Source: Stappia albiluteola (GTDB lineage Bacteria > Pseudomonadota > Alphaproteobacteria > Rhizobiales > Stappiaceae). From it: a DNA stretch of 64,000 nt. The DNA is taken from assembly GCF_014050225.1 (NCBI RefSeq), contig NZ_JACFXV010000065.1:62001-126000 (forward strand), given 5' to 3'. Within the stretch, counting starts at the first letter, position 1. Every line of letters begins with the position of its first letter. Both the position numbers and the translations under genes were made by a program. Positions 45,569-53,390 of this stretch are shown here, piece after piece. The notes beneath the pieces were generated by a model. The model was not told where the DNA came from. It saw nothing but the letters and a program-made list of their open reading frames with translations, and searched no databases.

Positions 45569-46594
45569 TTACCTGCCCTTCAGCAGCGATCCGAAATTCG
45601 CCGTCGCGCGGACTTCGCCGGCGGCAAAGCCCTTGCGCGTGCGGACGGCCGGCCGGAGCCATGGCGCGAGATCGGCCGCTTCCTGCTCGTCCTGTTCCAC
45701 CAGTTCATCGATGACCGCCGCCAGCATCGTTTCCGACGCCCGCGTCGCGCCGTCGTCGCATTTCAGGGCGATGCCAAGGCCAAGCTCGGGAACGGCAGCG
45801 CAGAACACGCCCTCCGCGCCGGTCTTCACGAAGACCCGGCCGCCGAAGGCCTGCATGATCGAGGTACAGCAGCGTTCGGTTCCCGCCACCATCCACGCTT
45901 CGTCGATGCAGGCGTCATAGAGCCGGCGCGCCGCCTCCGCCCTGCCCTTTTCCAGCCCCTGGCCTGTGCCGAACCGGGCGAAGGCTTGGGCAAGGTTGTG
46001 CAGCGGCGTCGCATAGGTCGGGATCGAGCAGCCGTCGATACCGCATTGATCCGCGCCGAGCGTCGTTCCGGTCATGGCCTCGACCGCGGCCTTCACCTCG
46101 CGCTGCACCGGATGGGCGGCCTCGACATAGCCGCGCGTTTCCACGCCCATCACCTTGGCGAGCCCCAGGAAGCCGGCATGCTTGCCGGAGCAGTTGTTGT
46201 GGAGCGGACAAGGCTCGGCATCCTGCCGGTGCAGTCGGGCGATATCCTCCATGCGGGCCGGCCAGTGGCTGCCGCATTCCAGCGCGTCCTCGTCCAGCCC
46301 CGCCTTCATCAGCATGACGCGGGCGGAATTGACATGACGCTCCTCGCCATTGTGCGAAGCGCAGGCAAGCGCCAGTTCTGCCTCATCGTAGCCAAGCGCA
46401 TCGGCGGCGCCCGATTCCACCAGTGGCAGCGCCTGCAGCGCCTTCACGGCCGAGCGCGGGAACACGGGGCGGGTGACGTCGCCAATGGCGGCGACAACCG
46501 CGCCATCGGCATCGACAACGGCAATCGCGCCGCGATGCCGGCTCTCGACCACGTTGCCGCGGGTCACTTCCACCAGAACGGGATTTTCCATCAT
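45569..46594 (-). CDS. L-asparaginase, class 3 (ReAV type)
   Basis: A 341-residue asparaginase of the Rhizobium etli ReAV type, unrelated in fold to the E. coli enzymes. The two Ser-Lys pairs and the zinc ligands known for ReAV are present at matching positions: Ser48 and Lys51 in PRSAVK, Ser80 in CASHNGE, Cys135 and Lys138 in NNCSGKHAG, Cys189 in GCSIP. It hydrolyses asparagine to aspartate and ammonia. The first two codons are both ATG. It lies 18 bases after an aminotransferase gene on the same strand. Confidence 0.9.
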   Translation of the reverse strand: MMENPVLVEVTRGNVVESRHRGAIAVVDADGAVVAAIGDVTRPVFPRSAVKALQALPLVESGAADALGYDEAELALACASHNGEERHVNSARVMLMKAGLDEDALECGSHWPARMEDIARLHRQDAEPCPLHNNCSGKHAGFLGLAKVMGVETRGYVEAAHPVQREVKAAVEAMTGTTLGADQCGIDGCSIPTYATPLHNLAQAFARFGTGQGLEKGRAEAARRLYDACIDEAWMVAGTERCCTSIMQAFGGRVFVKTGAEGVFCAAVPELGLGIALKCDDGATRASETMLAAVIDELVEQDEQEAADLAPWLRPAVRTRKGFAAGEVRATANFGSLLKGR

Positions 46595-46612
46595 GTTCTC
46601 CAGCCGGACTTC

Positions 46613-47791
46613 TTATCGGCCACGCGCGCCGATGCCGGCAATCCAGTTGCCAAGCCGCTCCACCGCACCGTCCAGCACCTCGTCCCTCTTGCAGAAGCAG
46701 AAGCGGATGAAGGACGTCGGCGCATCGGCGAGATAAAAGGCGGAGACGGGAACGGCGGCCACGCCTGCTTCCACCACCATCCGCCGGCAGATCTCGAAAT
46801 CGTCGCTATTGAGGCCAAGCGAGGTCACGTCGCATGTCACGAAATAAGTGCCTTCGCAAGGCAGCACGTCGAAACCGATCGACTTCAGCCCGGTCGTGAT
46901 GCGGTCGCGCTTGGCCTGCATGTCCGCCGCAAGCCCTTCGAAATAGGCATCTTCCTTGGAGAATCCGTAGGCAACGGCCTTCTGCAGACCGGGCGGCGTG
47001 GTGAAGGTGACGAATTGATGCGCCTTGGCGATCGGATCGAGCAGCTTGGGAGAAGCGGTGACGTAGCCGACCTTCCATCCGGTCAGCGAGAAGGTCTTGC
47101 CGGCCGAACCGATTTTCACCGACAGGTCGCGCATACCCGGGAAGGAGATCAGCGGCCGGTGGCGTCGCCCGTCGAACAGCAGATGCTCGTAGACTTCGTC
47201 GCAGATCGCGTAAACGCCGTATTCGCGGCAAAGCCGCGCCACTTCGGCAAGCTCTTCCTCGGAAAACACCTTTCCCGACGGATTCATCGGATTGTTGATG
47301 AGGATCGCCTTGGTGTTCTCGGTAAAGGCCGCCCGCAGCGCCCTGAGATTGAGCTTCCATTCCGGCGGCGTGACGCGCACGCGCACGGGTATGCCGCCGA
47401 ACCGCTTCACCAGCGGCAAATAGCAGTCGTAAAGCGGTTCGATGAGAATGACTTCGTCGCCGGGTTCCAGCAGGGCGAGCATCGTGTCGGCAAGCGCTTC
47501 CGTCGCGCCGGACGTCACCATGACCTCGGTCTTCCAGTCGGTCTCGAGCCCGTAGAAACGGCGGTTCGCCTCCGCCACCGCCTGGCGAAGCTCCGGCAGC
47601 CCCAGCATCGGCGGATACTGGTTCGGCCCTGCCATCAGTGCGTCGGCAGCCGCCTTGCGCACGTCTTCCGGGCCATCCACATCCGGGAAACCCTGGCCGA
47701 GGTTGATGGCGCCATGCTCGATGGCAAGCCGCGACATGGTCTCGAAAACAGTCGTTGCCAGACCCGTAAAGACCGGATTGGTCGGCTTCAT
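46613..47791 (-). CDS. PLP-dependent aminotransferase, class I
   Basis: A 392-residue fold type I aminotransferase. INLGQGFPDVDGPEDV and NQYPPMLGLPELR are typical of the KAT/YbdL branch (kynurenine-oxoglutarate or methionine aminotransferase). The PLP lysine is in GSAGKTFSLTGWKVG; NNPMNPSGKV and CDEVYEHLLFDG complete the site. Substrate not certain. It is upstream of the asparaginase gene and probably in the same message, which would join amino-acid nitrogen metabolism. Confidence 0.9.
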   Translation of the reverse strand: MKPTNPVFTGLATTVFETMSRLAIEHGAINLGQGFPDVDGPEDVRKAAADALMAGPNQYPPMLGLPELRQAVAEANRRFYGLETDWKTEVMVTSGATEALADTMLALLEPGDEVILIEPLYDCYLPLVKRFGGIPVRVRVTPPEWKLNLRALRAAFTENTKAILINNPMNPSGKVFSEEELAEVARLCREYGVYAICDEVYEHLLFDGRRHRPLISFPGMRDLSVKIGSAGKTFSLTGWKVGYVTASPKLLDPIAKAHQFVTFTTPPGLQKAVAYGFSKEDAYFEGLAADMQAKRDRITTGLKSIGFDVLPCEGTYFVTCDVTSLGLNSDDFEICRRMVVEAGVAAVPVSAFYLADAPTSFIRFCFCKRDEVLDGAVERLGNWIAGIGARGR

Positions 47792-48023
47792 TTACGCACC
47801 CATCCTCACGCGATCCCACAGCACAAGATGCTGAAACTTGCCAATCGCCCTGCAGCTTTCAACATGCCTCGCGTTTTAATCCGTGGCGGAAGCCGCGTCG
47901 AGGCCGGATTGGGTGCAGCAAGGATTCATTCCTCTTGTGACGACCGTCACATCGGAATTGGTTAATCGACCCTATCTTGAACCTATCGGCAAAGCGGGCA
48001 TCAGACCCGCGCCAGAGAGGCTA
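47792..48023. other. Intergenic region with CRP-like palindrome
   Basis: Between the aminotransferase start and the inverted-repeat element. It contains TGTGA-CGACCG-TCACA at 47936-47951, an exact CRP-type half-site pair. No gene, tRNA or terminator was seen. Confidence 0.5.
47936..47951. promoter_or_regulatory. CRP/FNR-type palindrome TGTGA-N6-TCACA
   Basis: A perfect two-fold match to the enterobacterial CRP core. It is 145 bases upstream of the minus-strand aminotransferase gene. Rhizobia have several CRP/FNR proteins with related sites, so the regulator cannot be named. Confidence 0.4.
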
Positions 48024-48287
48024 GGGTCCGGACTCATTCATTTGACTGGAATGGCGTTCGAGATGACGAGAGATGGAAGGAAAAGCTCGAAGAGCGGGGT
48101 TATTCCCCCGGTCGAGGGCTTTGACGCGACAGGTCGAAAACAGCTCGATCGTCCTTTGGATCGGGCGGATCCGCACGGGCTACTTTGTCGCAAACCCTTG
48201 AAAGGCTTTAGCCTTCCTGTGGGCTTACTCCTCGTATCCGCACGAATCCGCTCCGACCATTCCAGCCAAATGAATGAGTCCTGACCC
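48024..48287. mobile_element. MITE-like element with 31-bp terminal inverted repeats
   Basis: Left end 48024-48054 and right end 48257-48287 are inverted repeats matching at 29 of 31 bases (outer part GGGTC-GGACTCATTCATT). Only 264 bases lie between the outer edges, and no transposase frame is intact, so this is a non-autonomous element or the deleted remnant of an insertion sequence, possibly of the IS5 superfamily. Flanks are CTAG on the left and CGAG on the right if read two bases into the ends, so a target duplication is not clear. It ends 16 bases before the next gene. Confidence 0.75.
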
Positions 48288-48303
48288 GAGGATGGAAAGA
48301 ACG

Positions 48304-48600
48304 ATGCTGACCAAGACCACGATAGCGCTGGCGGCGGTGGCGATCACCGCGATTGCCGTGGCCGGCGTTTCGATCACCGGAGCTGATGCGAAGAACCATC
48401 GGGACGTGGCCGTGGTGGCCGGCGCCGTAGCAAGCTTTGCGGGAGGCGCCATGGTGCTAGGCGCTATCGCAAAGCCCCGCCCGCTGAACGAGACCGTCCA
48501 AGCGGTCCGCGTCTATCGCCCCTTCTGCCGGGTCGAGACGACGCGGGAATGGGACAGTTACGCCAATCGCTGGCAGGTCTATACCGAACGGGCCTGCTGA
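48304..48600 (+). CDS. Small exported protein
   Basis: A 98-residue protein with a signal-like N-terminus (MLTKTTIALAAVAITAIAVA) and a second hydrophobic part (about 46-64). The C-terminal CRVETTREWDSYANRWQVYT with two Cys looks conserved. I know no named family. GGAAAGA precedes the ATG. The inverted-repeat element ends 16 bases upstream, so its native promoter has been displaced and it may now be read from the element or from further upstream. Confidence 0.65.
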   Translation: MLTKTTIALAAVAITAIAVAGVSITGADAKNHRDVAVVAGAVASFAGGAMVLGAIAKPRPLNETVQAVRVYRPFCRVETTREWDSYANRWQVYTERAC

Positions 48601-48701
48601 CCGGCCAGCGCTTATAAATGCGGCCGGGCCCGATCACAGGGCAGGAATTTCGGTGGTCGCGTATCCAGACGCAGTAGGCGCAATGGACTAATGACCGCCG
48701 A

Positions 48702-48745
48702 ACCGCAAGCACCCGGTAAGTTGCGTATCATCGGGCGCTTGCGGT
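48702..48745. other. Long hairpin in intergenic region
   Basis: ACCGCAAGC-a-CCCG (48702-48715) pairs with CGGG-c-GCTTGCGGT (48732-48745): 13 of 14 pairs with one mismatch and a 16-base loop. No T-run follows on either strand, so it is not a plain terminator; it could be a weak terminator for the converging genes or another palindromic repeat. Confidence 0.5.
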
Positions 48746-48766
48746 CAATATCCGGCATGGAGGCGG

Positions 48767-48964
48767 TCACACGTCCCGGCATCTCCTCTCCCCGGCCAAC
48801 CGTCCGTCGATCAGCCCGATATCCCTCTTCAGATACTCCGGCATGTCCTTGAGCGCGAGCCTCGCCCGCTTGCGTCGGCGGCGCTCCGAGATGGCGGAAA
48901 CAACCGCTCCCATGCCCGTCACAAGGCCTCGGAGTGCAAAAATCCGTCCGGCAAGCGATCGCAT
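48767..48964 (-). CDS. DUF1127 domain small protein
   Basis: A short basic protein (65 residues from the ATG at 48964) ending with the DUF1127 pattern: RRRRKRARLALKDMPEYLKR followed by DIGLIDG. DUF1127 proteins are 40-60 residue Arg-rich factors, some of which bind small RNAs or affect phosphate and carbon metabolism in alphaproteobacteria. The start is uncertain, because the frame is open to 49180. It diverges from a LysR gene. Confidence 0.7.
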   Translation of the reverse strand: MRSLAGRIFALRGLVTGMGAVVSAISERRRRKRARLALKDMPEYLKRDIGLIDGRLAGERRCRDV

Positions 48965-49085
48965 GCTGGCACCCAACGCCCTGCGAGAGGGCTCCTCAGT
49001 TGATGTATTCGCTATCCTTTTCCATCGAATTTCCGTTACGATCCAATCGAATGATCGAACCGATGCATAAGGTATCTTTATCCAC

Positions 49086-49976
49086 ATGAGGCACCGGCTT
49101 CCTCCACTCGCCGCAATCCGCGTATTCGAGGCGGCCGCAAGGCATCTCAGCTTCACCAGAGCGGGCGAGGAACTGGGCATGACGCAGGCGGCGGTGAGCT
49201 ATCAGATCAAGCTGCTGGAGGAGCGCTTCGGCGCACCGCTTTTCATTCGCCGCCCGCGACAGGTCACCCTCACCGAAAGCGGCCACCGGCTGGCGCCGGC
49301 AGTCAGCGAGGCGTTCGAAACGCTGGCAACCGCATTCGACGACGCTCGCGGCGCTGTCGAAGGCGTGCTCTCGATCAGTTCGATACCGACCTTCGCCGCC
49401 CAGTGGCTGGCGCAGCGGATCGGGTCCTTTCAGATCGCCCATCCCCATCTGGCGGTTCGCCTTTACGCGGATCCCACCACCGCCGATTTGTCCAGGCAGG
49501 AAATTGACGTCGGCATTCGATCCGGCCACGGCAACTGGCCGGGCATTGTCGCGCACAAGCTGATCGATGTGCGCTTCACGCCCATGATCAGCCCCGATCT
49601 CCTGAAGGACGGCGACGGGTTTTCGAAGCCTGAAGACCTGTTGAAATTCAGGATTCTGTCACCTGGCGATCCGTGGTGGAAAGTCTGGTTTGCGGCGGCT
49701 GGCGTTTCCTCCGTTTCGCTGGAGGGGCTGCAGGAAACGAAGTTCGGTGCACAGTCGCTGGAGGCCGCCGCGGCACTGGCCGGAAACGGCATCGCGATCC
49801 TGACGCCTGCTTTCTACCAGACCGATATTACGCTTGGACGTCTCATTCAGCCCTTCGACCTCGTTTGCGAGGACGGGCGCGGCTATTGGCTCGTCTACGC
49901 GGAAAGCCGGCGCAACGTCCCGAAGATCCGCGCTTTTCGTGAGTGGCTGCTCAATGAAATCGCCGACCTGACCTGA
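49086..49976 (+). CDS. LysR-family regulator, GcvA-like
   Basis: A 296-residue LysR-type regulator. PPLAAIRVFEAAARHLSFTR, then AGEELGMTQAAVSYQIKLLE, is the GcvA-like helix-turn-helix; the effector domain follows from about residue 92. The likely target is the divergent DUF1127 gene or itself, as is usual for the family, but this is inference. Effector unknown. Confidence 0.9.
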   Translation: MRHRLPPLAAIRVFEAAARHLSFTRAGEELGMTQAAVSYQIKLLEERFGAPLFIRRPRQVTLTESGHRLAPAVSEAFETLATAFDDARGAVEGVLSISSIPTFAAQWLAQRIGSFQIAHPHLAVRLYADPTTADLSRQEIDVGIRSGHGNWPGIVAHKLIDVRFTPMISPDLLKDGDGFSKPEDLLKFRILSPGDPWWKVWFAAAGVSSVSLEGLQETKFGAQSLEAAAALAGNGIAILTPAFYQTDITLGRLIQPFDLVCEDGRGYWLVYAESRRNVPKIRAFREWLLNEIADLT

Positions 49977-50247
49977 CCGCCGAACCCCCGGGCAATACAA
50001 GGGAACCACCTGCGAAAAGATGAGGGATCGTTCGTCCAAACGACACTTTCAAGACGCTGCGTGCACTTTTTGTTCAAAGTTTTTTGAGCATGCAGCGGGT
50101 CGATTTCCGGCTATCCCATGCCAAGAATGACGCAGCGGTTGGGAGGTTGCTATCCGGCAATCGGCCGACGGTTCGGATGCAGCGCAACGGATCGGCCGAA
50201 CGAACACCGCCAGGCAGGCCGGAACGGCAAGCAACGGGAGCGAGAAA

Positions 50248-51558
50248 ATGACCACGGCAAACGTGCCCGCCGCCCAGACCGCGAGCGCCGCCCACGCAGG
50301 CAGCGAAGCTGAGGGCTTTCCAGCAGAGCGCCTGTTTGCCACGCGCAGGCAGAGCCTCGCTCTGACGGACCACCTTTCCGACGCCGACCAGACGGTCCAG
50401 TCCATGGACGATGCAAGCCCGGCCAAATGGCATCTGGCGCATACGACCTGGTTCTTCGAGGCCTTCATCCTGCGCGATCACATGCCGGGCTATCGGCCCT
50501 ATGACGATCGCTTCTTCTATCTCTTCAATTCCTATTACGAGAACGAGGGCGAGCGACATCCCCGCCCCTATCGCGGCATGATCACGCGGCCGTCCGCCGA
50601 CGAGGTGCGCCAGTATCGCGCCCATGTCGACGGCTGGCTGGAGAAGCTGGTGACGACCTCCGACGAGGCGCTGGCGCGCAAGCTCGCGCCGCTGGTCGAG
50701 CTCGGCATCCATCACGAGCAGCAGCATCAGGAACTGCTTCTCACCGATATCCTGCATCTCTTCGCGCAGAACCCGCTGAAGCCAGCCTATGCGCTCGAGG
50801 CGCCGAGAAGCGCGCCGCATGCGGCGCCCGCCGACACGTGGTCGTCCTTCGACGGCGGCATCCGCCGTATCGGCCACGAGGGTGGCGGCTTTTTCTATGA
50901 CAACGAAGGTCCGGCGCATGAGGTCCTTCAACGCCCGTTCAAGCTGGCGGACCGGCTGGTCACCAACCGCGAATGGCTCGCCTTCATGGAAGATGGCGGC
51001 TACGAGACCGCGACGCTGTGGCTCGCCGACGGCTGGGGCACCGTCAATCGCGAGGGCTGGCGTGCTCCGCTCTACTGGCTGAAGCGCGACGGCGCCTGGC
51101 ATCAGATGAGCCTGCACGGTTTGCGGCCGATCGAGCTTGACGCCCCCGTCTGTCACGTCAGCTATTACGAGGCTGACGCCTTCGCCCGCTTCGCCGGCAA
51201 GCGCCTGCCGCTGGAAAGCGAGTGGGAAGTCGCCGCGGCCGGTCTGCCGCTGAAGGGGAACACGGTCGGCACCGGGGAGCTTCGCCCGCTTGTCGCCGGC
51301 CATGCGTCTTCCGGCCCGCGCCAGATGATCGGCGATGTCTGGGAATGGACCGCTTCTCCGTACGTCGCCTACCCCGGCTTCAAGCCGGCGGCCGGCGCGG
51401 TCGGCGAATACAACGGCAAGTTCATGGTCAATCAGCTTGTGCTGCGCGGCGGATCCTGCGCTACGCCGGAAGGCCATATCCGCGCCACCTATCGCAATTT
51501 CTTCTATCCGCATCATCGCTGGCAGTTCATGGGGCTGCGGCTGGCAGAGGACGCGTAA
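50248..51558 (+). CDS. egtB: Ergothioneine sulfoxide synthase EgtB
   Basis: A 436-residue enzyme with an N-terminal DinB-like domain (about 35-190) and a C-terminal formylglycine-type domain (about 200-432). Iron ligands are in KWHLAHTTWFFE and GIHHEQQHQELL (HxxxH). GDVWEWTASPY and LRGGSCAT near the end are typical. It joins a thiol donor to hercynine in ergothioneine synthesis. GGGAG precedes the ATG. EgtD follows after three bases, so they form an operon. Confidence 0.95.
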   Translation: MTTANVPAAQTASAAHAGSEAEGFPAERLFATRRQSLALTDHLSDADQTVQSMDDASPAKWHLAHTTWFFEAFILRDHMPGYRPYDDRFFYLFNSYYENEGERHPRPYRGMITRPSADEVRQYRAHVDGWLEKLVTTSDEALARKLAPLVELGIHHEQQHQELLLTDILHLFAQNPLKPAYALEAPRSAPHAAPADTWSSFDGGIRRIGHEGGGFFYDNEGPAHEVLQRPFKLADRLVTNREWLAFMEDGGYETATLWLADGWGTVNREGWRAPLYWLKRDGAWHQMSLHGLRPIELDAPVCHVSYYEADAFARFAGKRLPLESEWEVAAAGLPLKGNTVGTGELRPLVAGHASSGPRQMIGDVWEWTASPYVAYPGFKPAAGAVGEYNGKFMVNQLVLRGGSCATPEGHIRATYRNFFYPHHRWQFMGLRLAEDA

Positions 51559-51561
51559 TTC

Positions 51562-52545
51562 ATGTCCGTGGCTCTGGCGAAAGCACGTTCCACCGCCTTC
51601 GAGGCGATCAACGGCACCGAGGAAGGCGGCTTCCTGGACGCGGTCCTCAACGGCCTGTCCCTACCGCAAAAGGCGATCCCCAGCCGCTTCTTCTACGACA
51701 AGCGCGGCTCGGAACTCTTCGAGGACATCACCCGGCTGAAAGCCTACTATCCCACCCGTTCGGAGCTGGAAATCTTCGACATTCGCGGCGAGGAAATCGC
51801 GGCCCTCGTGCCGGATGCCGAGGCGATGGTGGAGTTCGGCTCGGGCTCCAGCCGCAAGATCCGCGCAATCCTGAAGGCGCTGACCCATCTTCGCCTTTAC
51901 GCGCCGATCGACATCTCGCCGGAGATGCTGGCCGCCGAGGCGAAGGCGCTTTCCGCCGACTTCCCGGACCTCAAGGTTGTGCCGATCCATGCCGACTTCA
52001 TGAGCCCGGTGCAGCTTCCCGCCGAAATTCGGGGCACGAAGCGCCTTGCCTTCTTCCCCGGCTCGACGATCGGCAATCTGGAGCCGCACGAGGCGTTCCA
52101 GTTCCTGCAGCGGGTGCGGGACGTCGTCGGTTCGTCCGGCCATCTCCTGATCGGCGTCGACCGCAAGAAGGACGAGGCGACGCTGGTGCGGGCCTATGAC
52201 GATCCCGAGGGCGTGACGGGCGCCTTCAACCTCAACCTGCTGGTCCGCGCCAATCGCGAGCTGGGTGCGGATTTCGACCTGGAGCGCTTTGCCCACGAGG
52301 CGCGCTACAATGCCGATCACGGCCGCATCGAGATGCACCTGAAGAGCCTTGCCGACCAGCGGGTGACGATCGGCGACCGCCATTTCGATTTCAGGGCGGA
52401 CGAGACGATCCACACCGAGAATTCGTACAAGTACACGCCGGACGAATTCCACCTGCTGGCGCGCGCTGCCCGCTTCGAGCCGGTCAGGAGCTGGACCGAC
52501 AGCGCCTCGCGCTTCGGCGTCTACCTGCTGCAGAATCAGGGATAG
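51562..52545 (+). CDS. egtD: L-histidine N-alpha-methyltransferase EgtD
   Basis: A 327-residue SAM-dependent methyltransferase that trimethylates histidine to hercynine, the first step of ergothioneine synthesis. SRFFYDKRGSELFEDITRL, YYPTRSELEI and VEFGSGSSRKIRAI (SAM site), then FFPGSTIGNLEPHEA, are the family boxes. It follows egtB in the same operon. No egtC or egtA is visible, as expected for the shorter alphaproteobacterial route. Confidence 0.95.
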   Translation: MSVALAKARSTAFEAINGTEEGGFLDAVLNGLSLPQKAIPSRFFYDKRGSELFEDITRLKAYYPTRSELEIFDIRGEEIAALVPDAEAMVEFGSGSSRKIRAILKALTHLRLYAPIDISPEMLAAEAKALSADFPDLKVVPIHADFMSPVQLPAEIRGTKRLAFFPGSTIGNLEPHEAFQFLQRVRDVVGSSGHLLIGVDRKKDEATLVRAYDDPEGVTGAFNLNLLVRANRELGADFDLERFAHEARYNADHGRIEMHLKSLADQRVTIGDRHFDFRADETIHTENSYKYTPDEFHLLARAARFEPVRSWTDSASRFGVYLLQNQG

Positions 52546-52583
52546 TGGTTGGCGCAGAGCCCGGCAATGCGGCCGCCGATTGA

Positions 52584-52619
52584 CTGTTTGTTGTAAAATG
52601 CGCATTTTACAACAAACAG
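52584..52619. promoter_or_regulatory. 36-bp perfect palindrome, toxin-antitoxin operator
   Basis: CTGTTTGTTGTAAAATGC (52584-52601) is followed directly by its exact reverse complement (52602-52619). It ends three bases before the first possible ATG and overlaps the antitoxin ribosome site (AGGAG). The position and symmetry are those of an autoregulatory operator bound by the antitoxin or the toxin-antitoxin complex. As RNA the same bases would fold into a hairpin that includes the ribosome site's edge. Confidence 0.75.
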
Positions 52620-52628
52620 GAGATGACC

Positions 52629-52880
52629 ATGGCGGACGCCACAACGATCAGCGCCACCGAATTCGCGCGTGGCTTCGCGCGCATTCAGGAAGATGTGCGC
52701 GAATACGGTGTCATCAAGGTGACCAGCCACAACCGCGTTGTCGGCGGCTTTCTTTCTCCGAAAGAAATGGAGAATTACGAGCGGCTGAAGCGCCGGGAGC
52801 GGGAGATCCTGAAGGCCGGCCAATTGCCGGACGATCTCGTGGCCGAGCTTGAGGCGTCGAGAGATCTCCATGGCGAATAG
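52629..52880 (+). CDS. Phd/YefM-type antitoxin
   Basis: An 83-residue protein starting at 52629 (AGGAG six bases upstream; an ATG at 52623 is too close to it). ISATEFARGFARIQEDVREY and KVTSHNRVVGGFLSPKEMEN follow the Phd/YefM pattern: an N-terminal dimer and DNA-binding part and a C-terminal charged tail that would neutralise the toxin. The toxin gene begins five bases after its stop. Confidence 0.85.
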   Translation: MADATTISATEFARGFARIQEDVREYGVIKVTSHNRVVGGFLSPKEMENYERLKRREREILKAGQLPDDLVAELEASRDLHGE

Positions 52881-52885
52881 GCTGT

Positions 52886-53344
52886 ATGCCGCTGCCTGAT
52901 CCGAAGCGCGGTCTGGTCATCCGCTATTCGTTTCTATGGAGCGATGAGCGCCGGACCGGAGCAACGGAAGGCCGCAAGGACCGGCCATGCGCGATCGTTA
53001 TTTCGAAGAAGTTTGAAGAGACCGGCGCCACGCAGGTCACGGTCGTGCCCATCACCCACGCCGCACCACCACAAGCCGATAGACGTATCCATCTCAAACT
53101 TGATGACGCGGACTGCCGCAAGCTCGGTCTTGACCATCAGGATCACTGGGTGGTGCTGGATGAACTGAACCGCTTCGAGTGGCCGGGTTACGATCTCCGG
53201 CCGATACCCGGTACCGACCGTTATGATTACGGCATGCTGCCCCAGTCCACATTCCAGAAGATCGTGCAGGCAATCATCGACCTGGATAAAGAGCGCAAGG
53301 CAACGAATCAGAGGCGGCTGGCGCCGCTCGACCGCGACGCGTAA
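52886..53344 (+). CDS. PemK/MazF-type growth inhibitor toxin
   Basis: A 152-residue protein with the PemK/MazF-like beta-barrel pattern: GLVIRYSFLWSDERRTG, KDRPCAIVIS, TQVTVVPITHA and WVVLDELNRFEWPGYDL. MazF-like toxins cut RNA at short sequences. It is longer than canonical MazF (about 110 residues), with a C-terminal helical extension. Pairing of this type of toxin with a Phd/YefM-like antitoxin rather than MazE is an unusual but known mix. Confidence 0.8.
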   Translation: MPLPDPKRGLVIRYSFLWSDERRTGATEGRKDRPCAIVISKKFEETGATQVTVVPITHAAPPQADRRIHLKLDDADCRKLGLDHQDHWVVLDELNRFEWPGYDLRPIPGTDRYDYGMLPQSTFQKIVQAIIDLDKERKATNQRRLAPLDRDA

Positions 53345-53390
53345 GCCGATCCTCGGGGACCAGGGTCAGGACCTAGCCACCCATACCCCC

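Noticed and set aside
45986-47965. A 659-codon plus-strand frame opposite the asparaginase and aminotransferase genes
   Set aside because: Its composition (His, Arg, Gly, Asp) is that of antisense to high-GC genes; both minus-strand genes have full catalytic motifs.
47883-48284. A 133-codon plus-strand frame across the inverted-repeat element
   Set aside because: It starts outside and runs through both terminal repeats, has no ribosome site and no transposase motif, so it is not a transposase gene.
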